From positions 1,054,001 through 1,118,000 of the forward strand of contig NZ_JACFYZ010000001.1 in the NCBI RefSeq assembly GCF_015712065.1: a DNA stretch of 64,000 bases, in the 5' to 3' direction. The position numbers were made by a program, and so were the translations under genes. Of this stretch, positions 63,803 through 64,000 are shown piece by piece. Below the pieces are notes generated by a model. The model saw only the letters and a list, made by a program, of their open reading frames with translations. It ran no database searches and had not been told where the DNA came from. How positions within the stretch are numbered: position 1 is the stretch's first letter; every line of letters starts with the position of its first letter. This DNA comes from Ectopseudomonas chengduensis (lineage in GTDB: Bacteria > Pseudomonadota > Gammaproteobacteria > Pseudomonadales > Pseudomonadaceae).

Positions 63803-64000
63803 TCAGGCGACATCCACCAGCACGATCTCGCTGTCTTCCTGCGCCTCGATGCGGATCAGCGTTTCATCGGCGATGGCCACGCCATCGCGTGCCTTGACGG
63901 CTACGCCGTTGACACTGAAAGCACCAGTCGCGCCCACCAGATAGGCCTTGCGACCCGGTTGCAGGGCGTATTCGGCGCTCTCTCCCGCCTTTACCGTGGC
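63803..64000 (-). CDS. Pirin family protein (YhhW-like), C-terminal part
   Basis: The last 65 residues of a cupin protein, cut by the right edge. GRKAYLVGATGAFSVNGVAVKARDGVAI and EDSEIVLVDVA are the C-terminal cupin strands of YhhW/quercetin-2,3-dioxygenase type pirins. The N-terminal catalytic cupin is outside the window. Confidence 0.85.
   Translation of the reverse strand, partial: ATVKAGESAEYALQPGRKAYLVGATGAFSVNGVAVKARDGVAIADETLIRIEAQEDSEIVLVDVA

Noticed and set aside
1..64000. CRISPR array, tRNA or rRNA genes
   Set aside because: No regularly spaced direct repeats and no cloverleaf or rRNA sequence recognised by eye.

Overview
The window reads as chromosome of a high-GC gammaproteobacterium of the genus Pseudomonas, probably the P. 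mendocina / P. oleovorans / P. alcaliphila side of the genus. That placement is inference: it rests on the cyoABCDE operon, HrpA, DUF3087, DUF2790 and DUF6436 proteins, many GTAGGAGC...GCTCCTAC REP pairs, and PnuC/NadR and AguA genes of Pseudomonas type. Codon use is strongly G/C-ending except in visibly AT-rich patches at about 0.5-3.4 kb and 51.65-54.6 kb. The former carries a SIR2-PIN gene. The latter looks like a short integron cassette cluster.

Layout. 0-3.5 kb: cut AhpD-like gene, REP-type repeat, SIR2-PIN fusion protein. 3.5-8.5 kb: hrpA, which carries an in-frame REP pair, and two small membrane or thioredoxin-fold proteins. 8.5-14.1 kb: repeat-rich spacer, then cytochrome bo3 oxidase cyoABCD with cyoE. 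14.3-21.1 kb: nucleotidyltransferase, lipase-like hydrolase, chemoreceptor, glutaredoxin, AhpD-like protein with a divergent AraC regulator, DUF3087. 21.2-25.7 kb: two organic-acid permeases, a metal-dependent hydrolase and a GntR regulator. 25.7-26.4 kb: a roughly 700-bp long inverted repeat. 26.5-37.5 kb: efflux, LysR and short-chain dehydrogenase genes, a Tat-exported SDR, an ADP/ATP-translocase-like permease, GST, HIT protein and a flavin monooxygenase. 37.5-40.6 kb: a polymorphic toxin with a stack of immunity-type genes. 40.8-49.1 kb: pnuC-nadR, aguA with a polyamine-binding protein, and a glutamate-synthase-like flavoprotein. 49.4-51.4 kb: a FabH-like synthase and an ECF sigma/anti-sigma pair.

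51.65-54.86 kb is the most unusual part. Four AT-rich genes on the minus strand form two overlapping pairs: a PD-(D/E)XK nuclease-like protein with a partner, and a 2-oxoglutarate dioxygenase-like protein with a HEPN/zinc-ribbon protein. They are separated and bounded by three sequences with attC architecture (51657-51709, 52813-52888, 54572-54619). The third is interrupted by the 5' remnant of an IS110/IS1111-type insertion sequence. No integron integrase is in the window, so this looks like a cassette cluster lacking an integrase, with two candidate two-gene defence cassettes.

55.1-57.6 kb is an Hvf/bufferin-type RiPP operon: a secreted peptide with six Cys in EGxCG repeats, an MNIO (DUF692) maturase, a DUF2063 partner and DoxX. 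An ECF-type promoter lies in front of it. The ECF sigma/anti-sigma pair lies on the other side of the cassette cluster, so the cassettes may have been inserted between a regulator and its target. 57.6-63.6 kb holds an AraC regulator divergent from an alkyl-DHAP-synthase-like flavoprotein, a GlpD-like dehydrogenase and an FGGY kinase, which suggests a glycerol-phosphate or ether-lipid type pathway. The window ends in a cut pirin gene.
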